Positions 32,647 through 42,467 of a DNA stretch of 48,501 nucleotides are shown here, in pieces. Position 1 is the first letter of the stretch; every line of letters begins with the position of its first letter. The position numbers and the translations under genes are program-made. This DNA is from Acidobacteriota bacterium (lineage in GTDB: Bacteria > Acidobacteriota > Blastocatellia > Chloracidobacteriales > Chloracidobacteriaceae). The notes beneath the pieces are model-generated. The model was given only the letters and a program-made list of their open reading frames with translations, was not told the origin of the DNA and searched no databases. The stretch spans positions 1-48,501 of the forward strand of contig JACQXX010000074.1 of NCBI GenBank assembly GCA_016208495.1, in the 5' to 3' direction.

Positions 32647-35475
32647 CTATCCAAAAAGACTGAGCGTAAAACTCAACAATCCCCACAGCAGCAACACGAA
32701 CGCGCCGTGGACCAGCGTATGTGCCGAAATGGTAATTGCTTGATAGAGACGTGGTTGAAGTTTGAGGTTGGCTGGTTCTTCCTGGATATTCATCTGGTCC
32801 AGAAAACGCTGTTTCCTCTGATTGACCAGCATCCAGAGTAAAACAGTGAAGGGGATCAGATAGAGGCACGATGTCACACTCCAGAACCATTCCGACCATC
32901 TCCGGCTAAACTCAGGCAGGTTCAACACATAGCCTTTGTACCATTGCCAGAGGCTTGAGCCAAAACCAATGACGGGTTCGCTCCAAACAGCCAGTTTTTC
33001 AAAGGCCCGTTCACCTCGTGATTTGCGTGGTAAGGGTTTGGGTTTGGGGGCAAATCCGGGGCCGCCGTTGACTGTTCGGGTTGACGGCTCCCATCCAAAT
33101 GTTCCGCACGGCAATTGATAAAGTGGATATTGACGCCGAACATCATCATAGGTGACCCATCGGTTCCCGGCGTGACGGCCTGTCTGGGACATTGCCCGCC
33201 AGTACGGGCTGAAGTTGATCAGTCGTTCGTCACACACCGCCGCTGTATAGAGTGCATCTGGTGCCGCCGGGCTCCTGGGATAGGCGTCAACGATGGCCAG
33301 AAACATGGTTTTGGCCTGCGCAACGGCTTCGTGGTTGAGGTGATAGTCCCAGAGTTGTTGTTCTTCGTTCGGAAGCGAGAAGTCATTTTTGACGGCAATG
33401 CTCGAATACCGCATCCCCTTCCACGCCGCCGGGTTGTACAACAGAAACGAACCGCCTTGATACACGTAGCTCGCAAACTGGTACATCGCCTCAGCCCGCT
33501 GGGTGTCATCCTGGGCGGAATCAATTCGGGATTGCAAAAACTCAAGATCATCAATGGTTTGCAAATCCCGATGGAGCCAGCGGCTGCGGATTCCTTTCAC
33601 CTTCCAATCAATATCGATTTCGGTACTTTTTGGACTCGGCTTCAACTGGGTTTCAAGATTCTGGTAATCGTACTCAGTCATGATGTTCCAGTGATATTGT
33701 TCATCAATGTAATCGCTAATGGTTCTGACGTTGGCAAAGGCTTCGCGAGCCTCTGCCCACTGGTGGTTGCGAAGATACCGAATACCCAGCCCGTACCAGA
33801 GTTCGTTCAGTTCAGTACTTTGAGGATGGGTAGTGATGAACTTGTGCAGTTCCTCCGGGGTCATCATGACATCAATCAGGTAGGCCACATCAAGCTGATA
33901 ATCGAGAGCGAGGTATTGTTCAAGCGCGACATCCCGACGGCCAAGTTCTTCGGCCAGCATTGCCAGATGGCGGCGAGTGCCTTCGACGAGGTTTCCGGTG
34001 GGAAACTCCTGGATCAGTTGGGTGAATGCTTTGGCGGCAGCATCCAACTGGTGATGGCGGTATTGAGCAACCCCAAGCACCCACAGCCCGCGTGCCCGCT
34101 CCATTCCATTTAATCCCAGCCGCAACGCCTGACTTGCCAGTTTGATAGCGGCTGTGTGATCACCGCTTTCCAGATTTGCCATGGCTGCTCGCAACGCAAA
34201 CCCGCCAGACAGTTTGGATTGCGGGAATTTGTCCATCATCCTGGCTGAAAAGCCAGCAATGCGCTGGTACTGGTTTTGGGCCCAGGAATCGTCAATGTCA
34301 CCTTCACTGCAGCCGCAGTCTCCTTCAATAGAATCAATTGTTTGCGTGTAGTTGTACAGCTCGTGATAGGTATAGGTCAGGGCGATTTCAGGATCAGTTG
34401 AAAGCAATTGCTGCAACCGGTACATTTCGACTTCGGTGGTGTCCTGACGAGTGAGTGCGAGTGACCGCACCGCCTGCCGCTGGATGATCGGATCATCAAT
34501 TGAAAGTTGTTTGTAATAATAAACCAGGGCTTGCGGACGATTCCCAAATTGCAAATTCATAAAGCCCAGCCAGCCGAGCACATCGCCTTTGTAACGACCG
34601 TTTGGGTATTCGTTCACTACGCGCTGAAAAGCCCGGCGAAGGTCGGCCCAGTCTTCATCAGGCGTTGGTGAATCGGTTTCAGGATCGGAGGTCCAAAAGG
34701 CAACCGTACATTTGGCTTCGGAAAGAGCCGCAAGGTAGAGTGCGGCTTCGCGTTTTTCACTGGTTGGATACCGCCTGGCCAGCTTACGAAAGGCGGTGGC
34801 CGCTGCCACGTAATCTTGCTGGGCATACAGGACCGCCGCCGACAGGAACGCGACATTATCGCGCAAATTGTGATCCAGTTTTTTCAATTTTGGTTCTTCT
34901 TTTTGATCCTCCGGCTGGGTATCAAAAGCCTGCCGGGCCTCAATGTAGTTCCAAACAGCCTCACTGGATGATCCCTGTGTGCGAGCGGTCAACGCGTCCA
35001 GTTGGTCAATCGCCGAATTACGTCGGGTCTGGACATCGGTTGTTTCCTGGTAATCGCTGAAAAAATCAACTTCGGTCAGTTCAAGGTAGCGCTCTAAAAT
35101 TCGCTGATAGGTTATTTCGTTACGGGTTTCAAAGGCTTCATCAAGCTCGGCCCACGTGGTATCGGCTTCGCCTGCAAGCTGGCTGAGATCATCGGAATCG
35201 TCTTGATTGGGCCAACTTCGACCGGGGTGTGCTTTTCTGGTTTCTGACAGTACACCCGGTTTTTGAGCCTGAATTCTGGGGAGCAAGCCGAATTCACGAA
35301 CGCTTGAATAATTAAACCTGACCGAATGCTCGTCTCCGCCAAACCATCCGCAGCCAATTGCCGCTATTGAGGTTACTGACAGAATACTAAGCAGGGTGAA
35401 AAACAAGCGGGCTGATACTTTGGATAAAATCTGAGCAATGAAGTAACTAAAGATAGAATCAAATCGGTGTTTCAT
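32647..35475 (-). CDS. Large TPR-type lipoprotein with C-terminal membrane helices
   Basis: From the ATG at 35475 the protein has 942 residues. The longer ATG at 35571 would overlap the upstream gene and adds residues without signal features. Residues 1-43 look like a lipoprotein or signal segment (ARLFFTLLSILSVTSIAAIGC, with AIGC as a possible lipobox). The bulk is alpha-helical with scattered tetratricopeptide-like pairs (DYVAAATAFRKLARRYPTSEKREAALYL-type units, QLDAAAKAFTQLIQEFPTG), as in outer-membrane assembly TPR proteins such as BamD/YbgF. Two hydrophobic segments near the C-terminus (SCLYLIPFTVLLWMLV, HTLVHGAFVLLLWGLLSF) are unusual. It follows the DUF3142 gene after 34 bases on the same strand, and both probably act in the envelope. 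Confidence 0.8.
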   Translation of the reverse strand: MKHRFDSIFSYFIAQILSKVSARLFFTLLSILSVTSIAAIGCGWFGGDEHSVRFNYSSVREFGLLPRIQAQKPGVLSETRKAHPGRSWPNQDDSDDLSQLAGEADTTWAELDEAFETRNEITYQRILERYLELTEVDFFSDYQETTDVQTRRNSAIDQLDALTARTQGSSSEAVWNYIEARQAFDTQPEDQKEEPKLKKLDHNLRDNVAFLSAAVLYAQQDYVAAATAFRKLARRYPTSEKREAALYLAALSEAKCTVAFWTSDPETDSPTPDEDWADLRRAFQRVVNEYPNGRYKGDVLGWLGFMNLQFGNRPQALVYYYKQLSIDDPIIQRQAVRSLALTRQDTTEVEMYRLQQLLSTDPEIALTYTYHELYNYTQTIDSIEGDCGCSEGDIDDSWAQNQYQRIAGFSARMMDKFPQSKLSGGFALRAAMANLESGDHTAAIKLASQALRLGLNGMERARGLWVLGVAQYRHHQLDAAAKAFTQLIQEFPTGNLVEGTRRHLAMLAEELGRRDVALEQYLALDYQLDVAYLIDVMMTPEELHKFITTHPQSTELNELWYGLGIRYLRNHQWAEAREAFANVRTISDYIDEQYHWNIMTEYDYQNLETQLKPSPKSTEIDIDWKVKGIRSRWLHRDLQTIDDLEFLQSRIDSAQDDTQRAEAMYQFASYVYQGGSFLLYNPAAWKGMRYSSIAVKNDFSLPNEEQQLWDYHLNHEAVAQAKTMFLAIVDAYPRSPAAPDALYTAAVCDERLINFSPYWRAMSQTGRHAGNRWVTYDDVRRQYPLYQLPCGTFGWEPSTRTVNGGPGFAPKPKPLPRKSRGERAFEKLAVWSEPVIGFGSSLWQWYKGYVLNLPEFSRRWSEWFWSVTSCLYLIPFTVLLWMLVNQRKQRFLDQMNIQEEPANLKLQPRLYQAITISAHTLVHGAFVLLLWGLLSFTLSLFG

Positions 35476-35509
35476 AAAAACTCGATAAGAATGGAACAAT
35501 AATGAGTTG

Positions 35510-37078
35510 TTACGGGGTGGAAGTAATAGAGGTGTTCGTCTCAAATCGGCTCCCATCGCTGGTTCGGGCAATCAGGCGGACAGGCAAGGAAGGCAGGGCA
35601 TTTGAAAACTCAATCTGGACGGAGGCGGTTTCACCTGGGCGCAAAATACCTCGAGTCAATCGCACCAGATTGGACCGTCCTTTGGAGCCTGGCACCAGGG
35701 CTGGCGGCGGGCCAGGTGTTGCCATTTGAATGACGTGCAGGAATCGAAACTGTGGAAAATCAGAGTTTGTCAGGTTTTCCAACTGGCCTTCCGGGTAGGC
35801 AATTTCAAGTTCGAGGGCATTTGGGTCAGCCAGTAAACTTATGTTTCCAGTATTTTGAACTGTGACTATAACTGATTTTCTCCCAACGGTTTGCATGGTA
35901 ACTGTGAAATGTGGGTGTGAAGGCAAATCAGAAAGCGCCGGGTTGAGTTCTTCGCCCGGCAGCATTGTTGTATCCAGTTGGCCTGGAAACCGAAACAGGC
36001 ATATTCCTAACAATTGATCTCCGGCATACTGACGAACCAGCCGGGCAGATTCGCGCAAAACCTGGCTGTTGGGAATTTCAAGCACCAGAGAATCGCCGGA
36101 ATACAGCGTGATGCCATCAATGGTGCAATCGGTTCGGGGGCGGAATTCATAGCGCCAGTTGGAAGATGTTTTGACGCTGTAGGTTTCGCGGTTGACCAGT
36201 TCCAGATTCGAGTTGGAAATGATCTGTGTCGGGTCAAGATCGCCGTACAAACCTTGCAGGTTTCCTCTGGAATTGTAATGAAGCGCATACCCGTACGCGG
36301 CCAGTCCAGCCCAAAATGGATGCCCAATGGACCGCGCTTGCTGGATGGCTCGGGCCACGGATGCCGGAGAGCAAATCGGAATTCTTTCCGTTCGTTTTTG
36401 AGGGATTTTGCCGCCGTAACACTGTGGAATCCAGAAATCGGTTTCGTTGAGCAGTTTGCGCAACTGAGCCGGCGAATTCATCCACGTCGGAAGCCCCGTG
36501 ACTGAAAAAAATGTGCCGTGCGGAAGTGTGGACCGCACGGCACGTACCAGAGACCCGTAGTGAGGGAGTAACCGGGTTGGAGCATCAAGATCGAGTTGGA
36601 TTCCGACCACCTGCGCTCCATCGGATTGAGCGCGACGGCAATCGGTTTCAAAGGTTGACTGAACTGCACGGGCAAAATCGGTTTCGGAAAGTGTTTCAAA
36701 TGTGTTGAGGAGCGCCGGCGTCGCGTTATAAACCAGATGAAGGTTGAGGTCTGATGGAAATTGACCGACCGCCGGGCGAATACGTTCGATTCGATTCTGG
36801 TTCAGGTCAAACTGTCCGGCGCGAAGAAAAACCGTTCGGGTGTGAAACGGTTGAAGTGTTTCGTGGACTTCAGTGGCTGGTGGCAGGTTGGTTTGCCAGA
36901 ACCAGAACGCAATTTCGACTTCGGCTGGCTGCCAGACCTTGTGGCTGGCGGTGTGCCACCCGAATGCCACAAAACCTGTGAGCACGATCAAGCACAAGAC
37001 CACAAAGGGGTTTCTAAGCCACCTTATGGCGCCAACAGCCGGGACTTGTGTTTCCTTTGTGACATTCAGGGTGTTCAT
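35510..37078 (-). CDS. DUF3142-domain protein
   Basis: A 522-residue protein with an N-terminal membrane anchor (about residues 25-43, PFVVLCLIVLTGFVAFGW). The DUF3142 hallmarks are AFWFWQTNLPPA near residue 57 and GIQLDLDAPTRLLPHY near 160, followed by WIPQCYGG and HPFWAGLAAYG. The fold looks like a TIM-barrel glycosidase-like domain, with the DLD segment as a possible acidic site. The last ~120 residues are a beta-sandwich (VTVQNTGNISLLADPNALEL, RPGETASVQIEFS). The function is not established. It is directly upstream of the TPR lipoprotein gene. Confidence 0.85.
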   Translation of the reverse strand: MNTLNVTKETQVPAVGAIRWLRNPFVVLCLIVLTGFVAFGWHTASHKVWQPAEVEIAFWFWQTNLPPATEVHETLQPFHTRTVFLRAGQFDLNQNRIERIRPAVGQFPSDLNLHLVYNATPALLNTFETLSETDFARAVQSTFETDCRRAQSDGAQVVGIQLDLDAPTRLLPHYGSLVRAVRSTLPHGTFFSVTGLPTWMNSPAQLRKLLNETDFWIPQCYGGKIPQKRTERIPICSPASVARAIQQARSIGHPFWAGLAAYGYALHYNSRGNLQGLYGDLDPTQIISNSNLELVNRETYSVKTSSNWRYEFRPRTDCTIDGITLYSGDSLVLEIPNSQVLRESARLVRQYAGDQLLGICLFRFPGQLDTTMLPGEELNPALSDLPSHPHFTVTMQTVGRKSVIVTVQNTGNISLLADPNALELEIAYPEGQLENLTNSDFPQFRFLHVIQMATPGPPPALVPGSKGRSNLVRLTRGILRPGETASVQIEFSNALPSLPVRLIARTSDGSRFETNTSITSTP

Positions 37079-37386
37079 GCTGGCCAGTTTCGGCCAGTTT
37101 TACAAATGAAAACACCCGACGTTCAACAGTCGCTTTGGCAGGAAAATACAACCTGCCGTGAGAGGAAATGACACCCGTTGGCTGTGGGAATCCCCCTGGA
37201 AAAGAATTGAGGAATTGATTGATTACTTGCGCGAAGTTGATTGGATTCAAAGCTTTATGTACGCATCTTGAAGCTGTTTTGACGAAAAAAAACTTGAATA
37301 TTTGCGCAAATTCCTTTCAACTGAACATTCTTGCATGTCGCAGCCTGCCCGCTTGCATTTCAATTCCCACCGACGGTTAGTGGACC

Positions 37387-37492
37387 GTAGCGTAAGTTTT
37401 TGAACAAATTGCCCTCATTCTGAATTTCCTGCTCCATTGGGTGTGGTAAGACGTTGTCAAGTGATCTCAGTTCATTCAAAAACTTACGCTAC
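37387..37492. repeat. Inverted repeat pair, possible small element
   Basis: GTAGCGTAAGTTTTTGAA (37387-37404) and TTCAAAAACTTACGCTAC (37475-37492) are perfect 18-bp inverted repeats, 70 bases apart. There is no ORF between them. They could be the ends of a further ~106-bp miniature element. Confidence 0.65.
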
Positions 37493-37674
37493 AGCCCACG
37501 GTGCTCCGGGCGAGCATTTCCCCAAGCGTGTCTTTTTCAGCCATCCCAAAAAATCGGGAACCCCAAGCAGGGAACAGAATGACCGGAGCCGGTCGGGCTC
37601 TTCAACCATCAAACTGGCATACCAGGTCGCGAAGCCGGTCGTTTCGCCACGGGGTCGTTGACGAGCATCCACTG

Positions 37675-37836
37675 GTCATCACGATTTCTCACGCCCAAAT
37701 AGCTGGAGGGGTACCGCCGATTCACAATGATCCGTTTGATCGTCTGTTCATTGCCCAAGCACCGGTCGAGAGATTCACCCTGGTCACGCGGGATAAAAAC
37801 ATAAAACTATATTCAGTGAACATCCTTGAAGCCTGA
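37675..37836 (+). pseudogene. 3' relic of a PIN-domain (VapC) toxin gene
   Basis: The frame reads HPLVITISHAQIAGG, then PPIHNDPFDRLFIAQA, ERFTLVTRDKNIKLYSVN and ends in a normal stop. HxDPFDRxLIAQA followed by LVTxD is the C-terminal signature of PIN-domain toxins with their last acidic residues. The first 70 or so residues, including the initial catalytic Asp, are missing; upstream DNA in this frame is unrelated. No antitoxin gene is adjacent. Confidence 0.72.
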
Positions 37837-38391
37837 TTGGTGGTTGCTGGATTGACATTGCTTCAATGTGTCATAATTTTTTCAAGCTGATCTCTTGCGG
37901 CTTGACAAACCGGAAGCAGAAGAAATTTCCTCTAAATCTATCTCTTTTTTTCTTGAAACGGACCTGTATTTGTGAAACAGTAGACACACTCAAAACTTTT
38001 ACCCATTTTTCCAAATCATCTTGCTTATCTTTTGAACAAGAATGAGTTGTATTCCACTGATCAAATAGTTCCGTTGCTGTAATCAATACTGTTTGTGGTT
38101 GTTGGCGTGCCAGCCGTTATTGAATATTCACGGTTTCCCGTTTGAAAAGGAAGTTATGGGGTGCATCTATGTGGAAATGATCGTGTGACTTGAATTTGAT
38201 TTGCTCCCTTTCAGGATTTTTTGGTTTGGCCAGAATGGCAATATTTTTACCTGACAGGTTATCTGGACAAGGTAGTCAAAAAAAATTCAGGTCGCCCAAC
38301 TGATAGGCTATGTCTGGTTCACAAAGTCTGAACCACTCTTGAAAGTGGGGAAAATTCCAAACAGTGCTTCCTTCATTACTACGAGGTTCAA
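37837..38391. other. Gap before the CRISPR-Cas operon
   Basis: 555 bases. A 71-codon TTG-initiated frame on the minus strand (37871-38086) has no ribosome-binding site and no family features, and I do not call it. A short inverted repeat GGTTCA/TGAACC (about 38319-38337) lies some 55-70 bases before cmr1 and could be a regulatory site. I cannot identify a clear -35/-10 pair. Confidence 0.4.
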
Positions 38392-39393
38392 ATGACGCTC
38401 CCAAAACTGCAATTAACCTTGGAAACAGTCACTCCTCTTTTTTTAGGCGGGGCAACCCAACAGCCAGAACTCAGACCGGCTTCGGTTCGGGGCCAATTAC
38501 GTTTTTGGTTGCGTGCAGCCCTGGGCGGAGTAATAGGTGATCACAATTGTAATTTGCTGTCTCAATTAGAGTCTAATGTCATGGGAAAAACGGACCATGC
38601 TTCATCTGTGGTCGTAAGGATAACCTCACCTTCAATAATTCCTGGGTCCGAACCGCTTTTACCACACAAGGTTGGAAATCAGGGGGGCATCGTTCAGGCA
38701 TTTCGCCCAAATACTTCGTTTGACTTAATTCTCTCTTCCAGATTTGGTGCCTCACCAGACGCACTTGAGAGTGCTGGTTGGAGTTTGCTGCTTTGGGCTA
38801 CGTTAGGGGGATTAGGCAGACGTTCAAGACGTGGTGCAGGGAGTATCCGTATTAAAGAGATAGTATCAATCCCAACCTCATTTTCAGAGAACTTGAAACA
38901 ATGTTTGGAATCCTCGAAAGATAGATTTGATACAGGAGAAGAACTGGCTGATCATATTAGGACTGTAATTGAACAAAGTCGTATTGCTTTTGCCGCGTTT
39001 TCTTCGCCAGGCATAGTCAGCTTTTCTGAAAATCTTCCTGTGTTTTCGATTTTATTATCCCAATCCCGTGTTGTTGTTTGGACACCACTCAATACGGATC
39101 TCAGTGATTACAAAACAGTTTTAAGCAAGCTCATGAACCAGATGTCTGATCAAAAAGCGAAGCTTGGAGGATTAGAATTTGAACAAGCTTTTGGTGGGAT
39201 TTCTCCACGCCGCCGTGCATCGCCTTTAGTCATTACAGCTCACAAGTTAGAAAATGAGTGGGCACTTGTTCTGACATATTTCAAAGCTGAAATCACGAAA
39301 GGTCAACCTGGTAAATCCTGTCATGTTACTTCGTTTTTAGACTCTTTAAGCCCCAAATGGGAAGTCAACTCAACGGGAGGTGCCAAAAAATGA
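38392..39393 (+). CDS. cmr1: Cmr1, type III-B RAMP protein
   Basis: A 333-residue Cas7-like RAMP protein that caps the guide 3' end of the Cmr effector complex. The opening TLPKLQLTLETVTPLFLGGA plus SVRGQLRFWLRAALGG is the Cmr1 signature, and GGLGRRSRRGAGSI (about residues 141-154) is the Gly-rich RAMP loop. GAGGT lies six bases before the ATG. The stop codon overlaps the cmr2 start (ATGA at 39390-39393). It opens the six-gene cmr operon and is preceded by a 555-base gap that should hold the operon promoter. Confidence 0.95.
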   Translation: MTLPKLQLTLETVTPLFLGGATQQPELRPASVRGQLRFWLRAALGGVIGDHNCNLLSQLESNVMGKTDHASSVVVRITSPSIIPGSEPLLPHKVGNQGGIVQAFRPNTSFDLILSSRFGASPDALESAGWSLLLWATLGGLGRRSRRGAGSIRIKEIVSIPTSFSENLKQCLESSKDRFDTGEELADHIRTVIEQSRIAFAAFSSPGIVSFSENLPVFSILLSQSRVVVWTPLNTDLSDYKTVLSKLMNQMSDQKAKLGGLEFEQAFGGISPRRRASPLVITAHKLENEWALVLTYFKAEITKGQPGKSCHVTSFLDSLSPKWEVNSTGGAKK

Positions 39394-41366
39394 AATCTTC
39401 ACTATTGGCTTTTCACCTTGGCCCCATCCAGGATTTCATCTCAACAGCCAGACGAACTCAAGATTTGTGGATTGGAAGCTGGTTGCTATCACATTTGAGT
39501 CGAACTGCCATTAAGACAGCCCAAGGCAACCAGGCCATCCTGATTTTGCCGAAGCCGAAAATGTCATCGAAGTTTGGTGATCCAACTGAAGCCGATACCC
39601 CCAATCATTTTTTGGTGGAATTTGAAAGTGATGAACCATCAAAAGTTGCTGAGAACATTGAGGCAGCCGTCCGAAGTGAATGGAAACGAATTGCAACTCA
39701 GGTGAAAACAGAGTTCTTTAAAGAAGTTACGGATGGATTATGGGACCGGCAAATCAATACATTCCTGGAAATTTATTGGGTAATTCTCACAGGTCCCGAT
39801 TTATCTCGAAATGATGCACTGGCAGCATTAGACGCCCGAAAAAGACTGCGTGATTTCCAACCAACGGAAGAGCCCCATATCAAATGCACGTTGTGTGGGA
39901 CTCGCCAGGAACTCAGCGGGAAATCATCAGTCTATGACGCCCGAAAGTGGTGGTTTGAAAAAATAAACCAGGATCCGGGTCGTTTACGACTTCGAGAAGA
40001 TGGTTCGGAACGACTCTGCGCCGTGTGTGTCGTGAAACGAACTGCCCTGGTAGCCAAAGCAGTGAACTTGGACAAACAAGACGGTTCTTTCCCGTCAACC
40101 AGCGGTGTTGCTGCCGCACCATTCAAAGCGAAACTATTAAAAGAAGGTGAGGCAGAACCCCTGTTGAAACTTCATTTTCAGGCTTTGGAAGATGTTTTTC
40201 TCCCTGCTCAAGTGGATGAAGAGTGTCTTCCGGAACTGGTTCGAATTCACACGGGGTTTTCACAAGCAATTCGGAGGAAACTTCTTACCTACGACGGAGA
40301 TGTGTTCTATCCAGAACAGTTTGTTGAAGAGAAATTTAAGAAGGAATTTCCTAAATCCTTCAATGATCTGACAGCTCTCACTCAGCAAAAAGCAGATGAA
40401 CTTACTTTTTCGAAAGACGATTTAATGGAATATGAACAATCTTATGACGACGAAGAACTCTTCAAAGAAGAAGTTTATACTCTACAGGCTCGGCTTCGTA
40501 AAGTTCATATTCAGCTTCGGAATCTCGTGAAAAAACTGGAAGTAAGTCCTTCAAAGTATTTTGCGGCCCTGATGATGGACGGCGACCACATGGGAGCTTT
40601 TTTTGGCAATGCCAGCACCGAACAAGCCCAGGAACTCAGTGAGTGTGTTTCCACCTTTGCCCGTGAAAAGTCCAAAACTATCGTTGAGGAACATTTCGGG
40701 CGGTTGGTGTATGCCGGGGGGGATGATGTGCTGGCGTTGTTACCACTGGAAACAGTCCTCCCTTGTGCCAGAAAGTTGCAGGAAGAATTCAAATCATCCA
40801 TCAAAGATATTTCCTTACCTGAAGGAGTGGCTCATTACCCAACCCCGAGTGCCGGGGTTGTGATTGCGCATCATCTTTCACCGTTGGACCGGGTGTTGTC
40901 TTCTCTGCGAGGTGCTGAGAAAACCGCCAAAAATCGCTACGGACGGGATGCTCTCTGCGTGTATTTACTCAAGAGGTCCGGAGAGGAAATCCAGGTTGGA
41001 ACCCATTGGAAATATGACAATCCAGGTCCGGTTGATGCGGTAGCCATTATGGCCCAGGTTATCAAGGCGCTTCGAGATGAGACGTTATCTATGAAGTTTC
41101 CCTATGCGGTTTCAGAAGAAGTTCGGGGGCTTTGTGCCACGACTTTACCGGCTGAAGCGAGGGGTGCTGCACTCAAAAGACTGGCCAAACGCCATAGCGA
41201 GCAGGGTGATGAGAACAAAACGAAGGCAAAGGAGATTGCCACTTTGTTGGCTGCCTGGTGCGAAGGAAAAAATCCTGATGATTCCAGGTCTTTAGGATTT
41301 GAAGAAATAAGCCGATGGATCCTGGTCGCCCGCTTTATTGCTGCTGGAGGGAGGGATGAACGATGA
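39390..41366 (+). CDS. cmr2: Cas10/Cmr2, cyclic oligoadenylate synthase subunit
   Basis: The start at 39390 has GGGAGGTG upstream and an ATGA overlap with cmr1; an in-frame ATG at 39357 lies inside cmr1. The 658-residue product starts LLAFHLGPIQDFISTARRTQ, the usual Cmr2 N-terminus without an HD nuclease domain. A zinc-binding CTLC...CAVC pair lies at about residues 166-169 and 209-212. The first palm motif MMDGDHMGAFFG is near 395, and the catalytic palm motif GGDD at residues 443-446 is intact (LVYAGGDDVLALLP). It should therefore make cyclic oligoadenylates from ATP when the complex binds target RNA, but not cut DNA through an HD site. Confidence 0.96.
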   Translation: MKSSLLAFHLGPIQDFISTARRTQDLWIGSWLLSHLSRTAIKTAQGNQAILILPKPKMSSKFGDPTEADTPNHFLVEFESDEPSKVAENIEAAVRSEWKRIATQVKTEFFKEVTDGLWDRQINTFLEIYWVILTGPDLSRNDALAALDARKRLRDFQPTEEPHIKCTLCGTRQELSGKSSVYDARKWWFEKINQDPGRLRLREDGSERLCAVCVVKRTALVAKAVNLDKQDGSFPSTSGVAAAPFKAKLLKEGEAEPLLKLHFQALEDVFLPAQVDEECLPELVRIHTGFSQAIRRKLLTYDGDVFYPEQFVEEKFKKEFPKSFNDLTALTQQKADELTFSKDDLMEYEQSYDDEELFKEEVYTLQARLRKVHIQLRNLVKKLEVSPSKYFAALMMDGDHMGAFFGNASTEQAQELSECVSTFAREKSKTIVEEHFGRLVYAGGDDVLALLPLETVLPCARKLQEEFKSSIKDISLPEGVAHYPTPSAGVVIAHHLSPLDRVLSSLRGAEKTAKNRYGRDALCVYLLKRSGEEIQVGTHWKYDNPGPVDAVAIMAQVIKALRDETLSMKFPYAVSEEVRGLCATTLPAEARGAALKRLAKRHSEQGDENKTKAKEIATLLAAWCEGKNPDDSRSLGFEEISRWILVARFIAAGGRDER

Positions 41367-42466
41367 GCCCGAAAACAATTTTTATTGAACCTTCTGATGT
41401 GTGGTTGTTTCGTGATGGACGTCCCTTTGCTCCAAATGATCGAGCCCAGGCGGCCAGTGTATTTCCTCCAACCCCGCAAACTATGCAGGGTGTGATTCGA
41501 TCAGCCCGATTGTCAGAAAGTGGAGAACCGTTTGATTACAAACAATGGTCGCCAGCACTCGTGGCTGAAATTGGTCAACCTGATAATTTTGGGGCTATTC
41601 GGTTGCGTGGCCCAATCCTGGCCAAACGCGACGGAAACCAGATTCAACCCTATTTTCCCTGGCCACAGGACGTCACCAGGCTCAAAAGTGGCTGGCATGT
41701 ACTTTCTCCGGCTGAACAGCAATTCAAAACCAACTGGAATGAAAACTTGAAACCATTGCTCCCACCCAAAGGAAGCGAGCCCGAAAAATTTGAGTCTGGC
41801 TGGTTAAGCCGGGAAGGGGTGCAAGCTTATCTTTCAGGTCAAATATCAAATGACCACATTCAAGAGACCCATAAAATTTATGCTCGGGAAGCCCGCAATG
41901 GTGTGCAGCTTGAAAGTCATCCCAAACGCCCGGCAGAGGGCATGCTCTATCAGGTTGAATATGTTCGAGTACAGACAGATGTCGGGCTTTTGCTTGAAGT
42001 GGATGGTGTGAACCTCAAAGATTCAGGGTTGTTACAGCTTGGGGGCGAAGCACGAGCCGGACGGTATTCAACTATTACTGGAACAGTGGATCTGGCACGA
42101 AATGAACGGCTCAAGGAGACAACGCCGCTCCGGTTTAAATTGTACCTTGCCACGCCTGCCTTTTTTCAGCAGGGCTGGCTCCCCAGAGACATTGATGCCC
42201 AAACACTGAAGGGAAACTGGTGTGGGGTTCACGTCACACTTATTTCGGCGGCACTCGGGAAACCACAACCGATTGGAGGCCGCAATATTGCTCACGGTGA
42301 TGTGCAACGGGCGATCCGCCGGGCGGTTCCTGCCGGGAGCGTTTATTTCTTTGAAACCAATCAGTCGGTTGATGATGTGTTGCGGGCATTTGACGGAAAG
42401 TGTGTTGCGGATTCCACTGCCGATGCCCAAATTGGGTTTGGACTTTCCTACATAGGAGGCTGGTAA
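41363..42466 (+). CDS. cmr3: Cmr3, Cas5-like subunit
   Basis: A 367-residue Cas5-group RAMP protein that holds the 5' tag of the guide RNA beside Cas10. The N-terminus IFIEPSDVWLFRDGRPFAPND, followed by FPPTPQTMQGVIRSARL, is diagnostic of Cmr3. The late Gly-rich segment (SLPGGRNI-like: PIGGRNIAHGD) and C-terminal QIGFGLSYIGGW are also as expected. The start overlaps the cmr2 stop by ATGA. Confidence 0.95.
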   Translation: MSPKTIFIEPSDVWLFRDGRPFAPNDRAQAASVFPPTPQTMQGVIRSARLSESGEPFDYKQWSPALVAEIGQPDNFGAIRLRGPILAKRDGNQIQPYFPWPQDVTRLKSGWHVLSPAEQQFKTNWNENLKPLLPPKGSEPEKFESGWLSREGVQAYLSGQISNDHIQETHKIYAREARNGVQLESHPKRPAEGMLYQVEYVRVQTDVGLLLEVDGVNLKDSGLLQLGGEARAGRYSTITGTVDLARNERLKETTPLRFKLYLATPAFFQQGWLPRDIDAQTLKGNWCGVHVTLISAALGKPQPIGGRNIAHGDVQRAIRRAVPAGSVYFFETNQSVDDVLRAFDGKCVADSTADAQIGFGLSYIGGW

Positions 42467-42467
42467 A

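Noticed and set aside
33115-34113. 332-codon plus-strand frame inside the TPR lipoprotein gene
   Set aside because: It is antisense to a well-supported 942-aa protein and shows no recognisable domain.
37871-38086. 71-codon minus-strand frame before cmr1
   Set aside because: It has a TTG start, no ribosome-binding site, a Lys/Phe-rich composition and no recognisable family.
39390-41366. HD nuclease domain in Cas10
   Set aside because: The protein starts directly with the Cmr2 N-terminal segment; I see no His-Asp motif of an HD domain.
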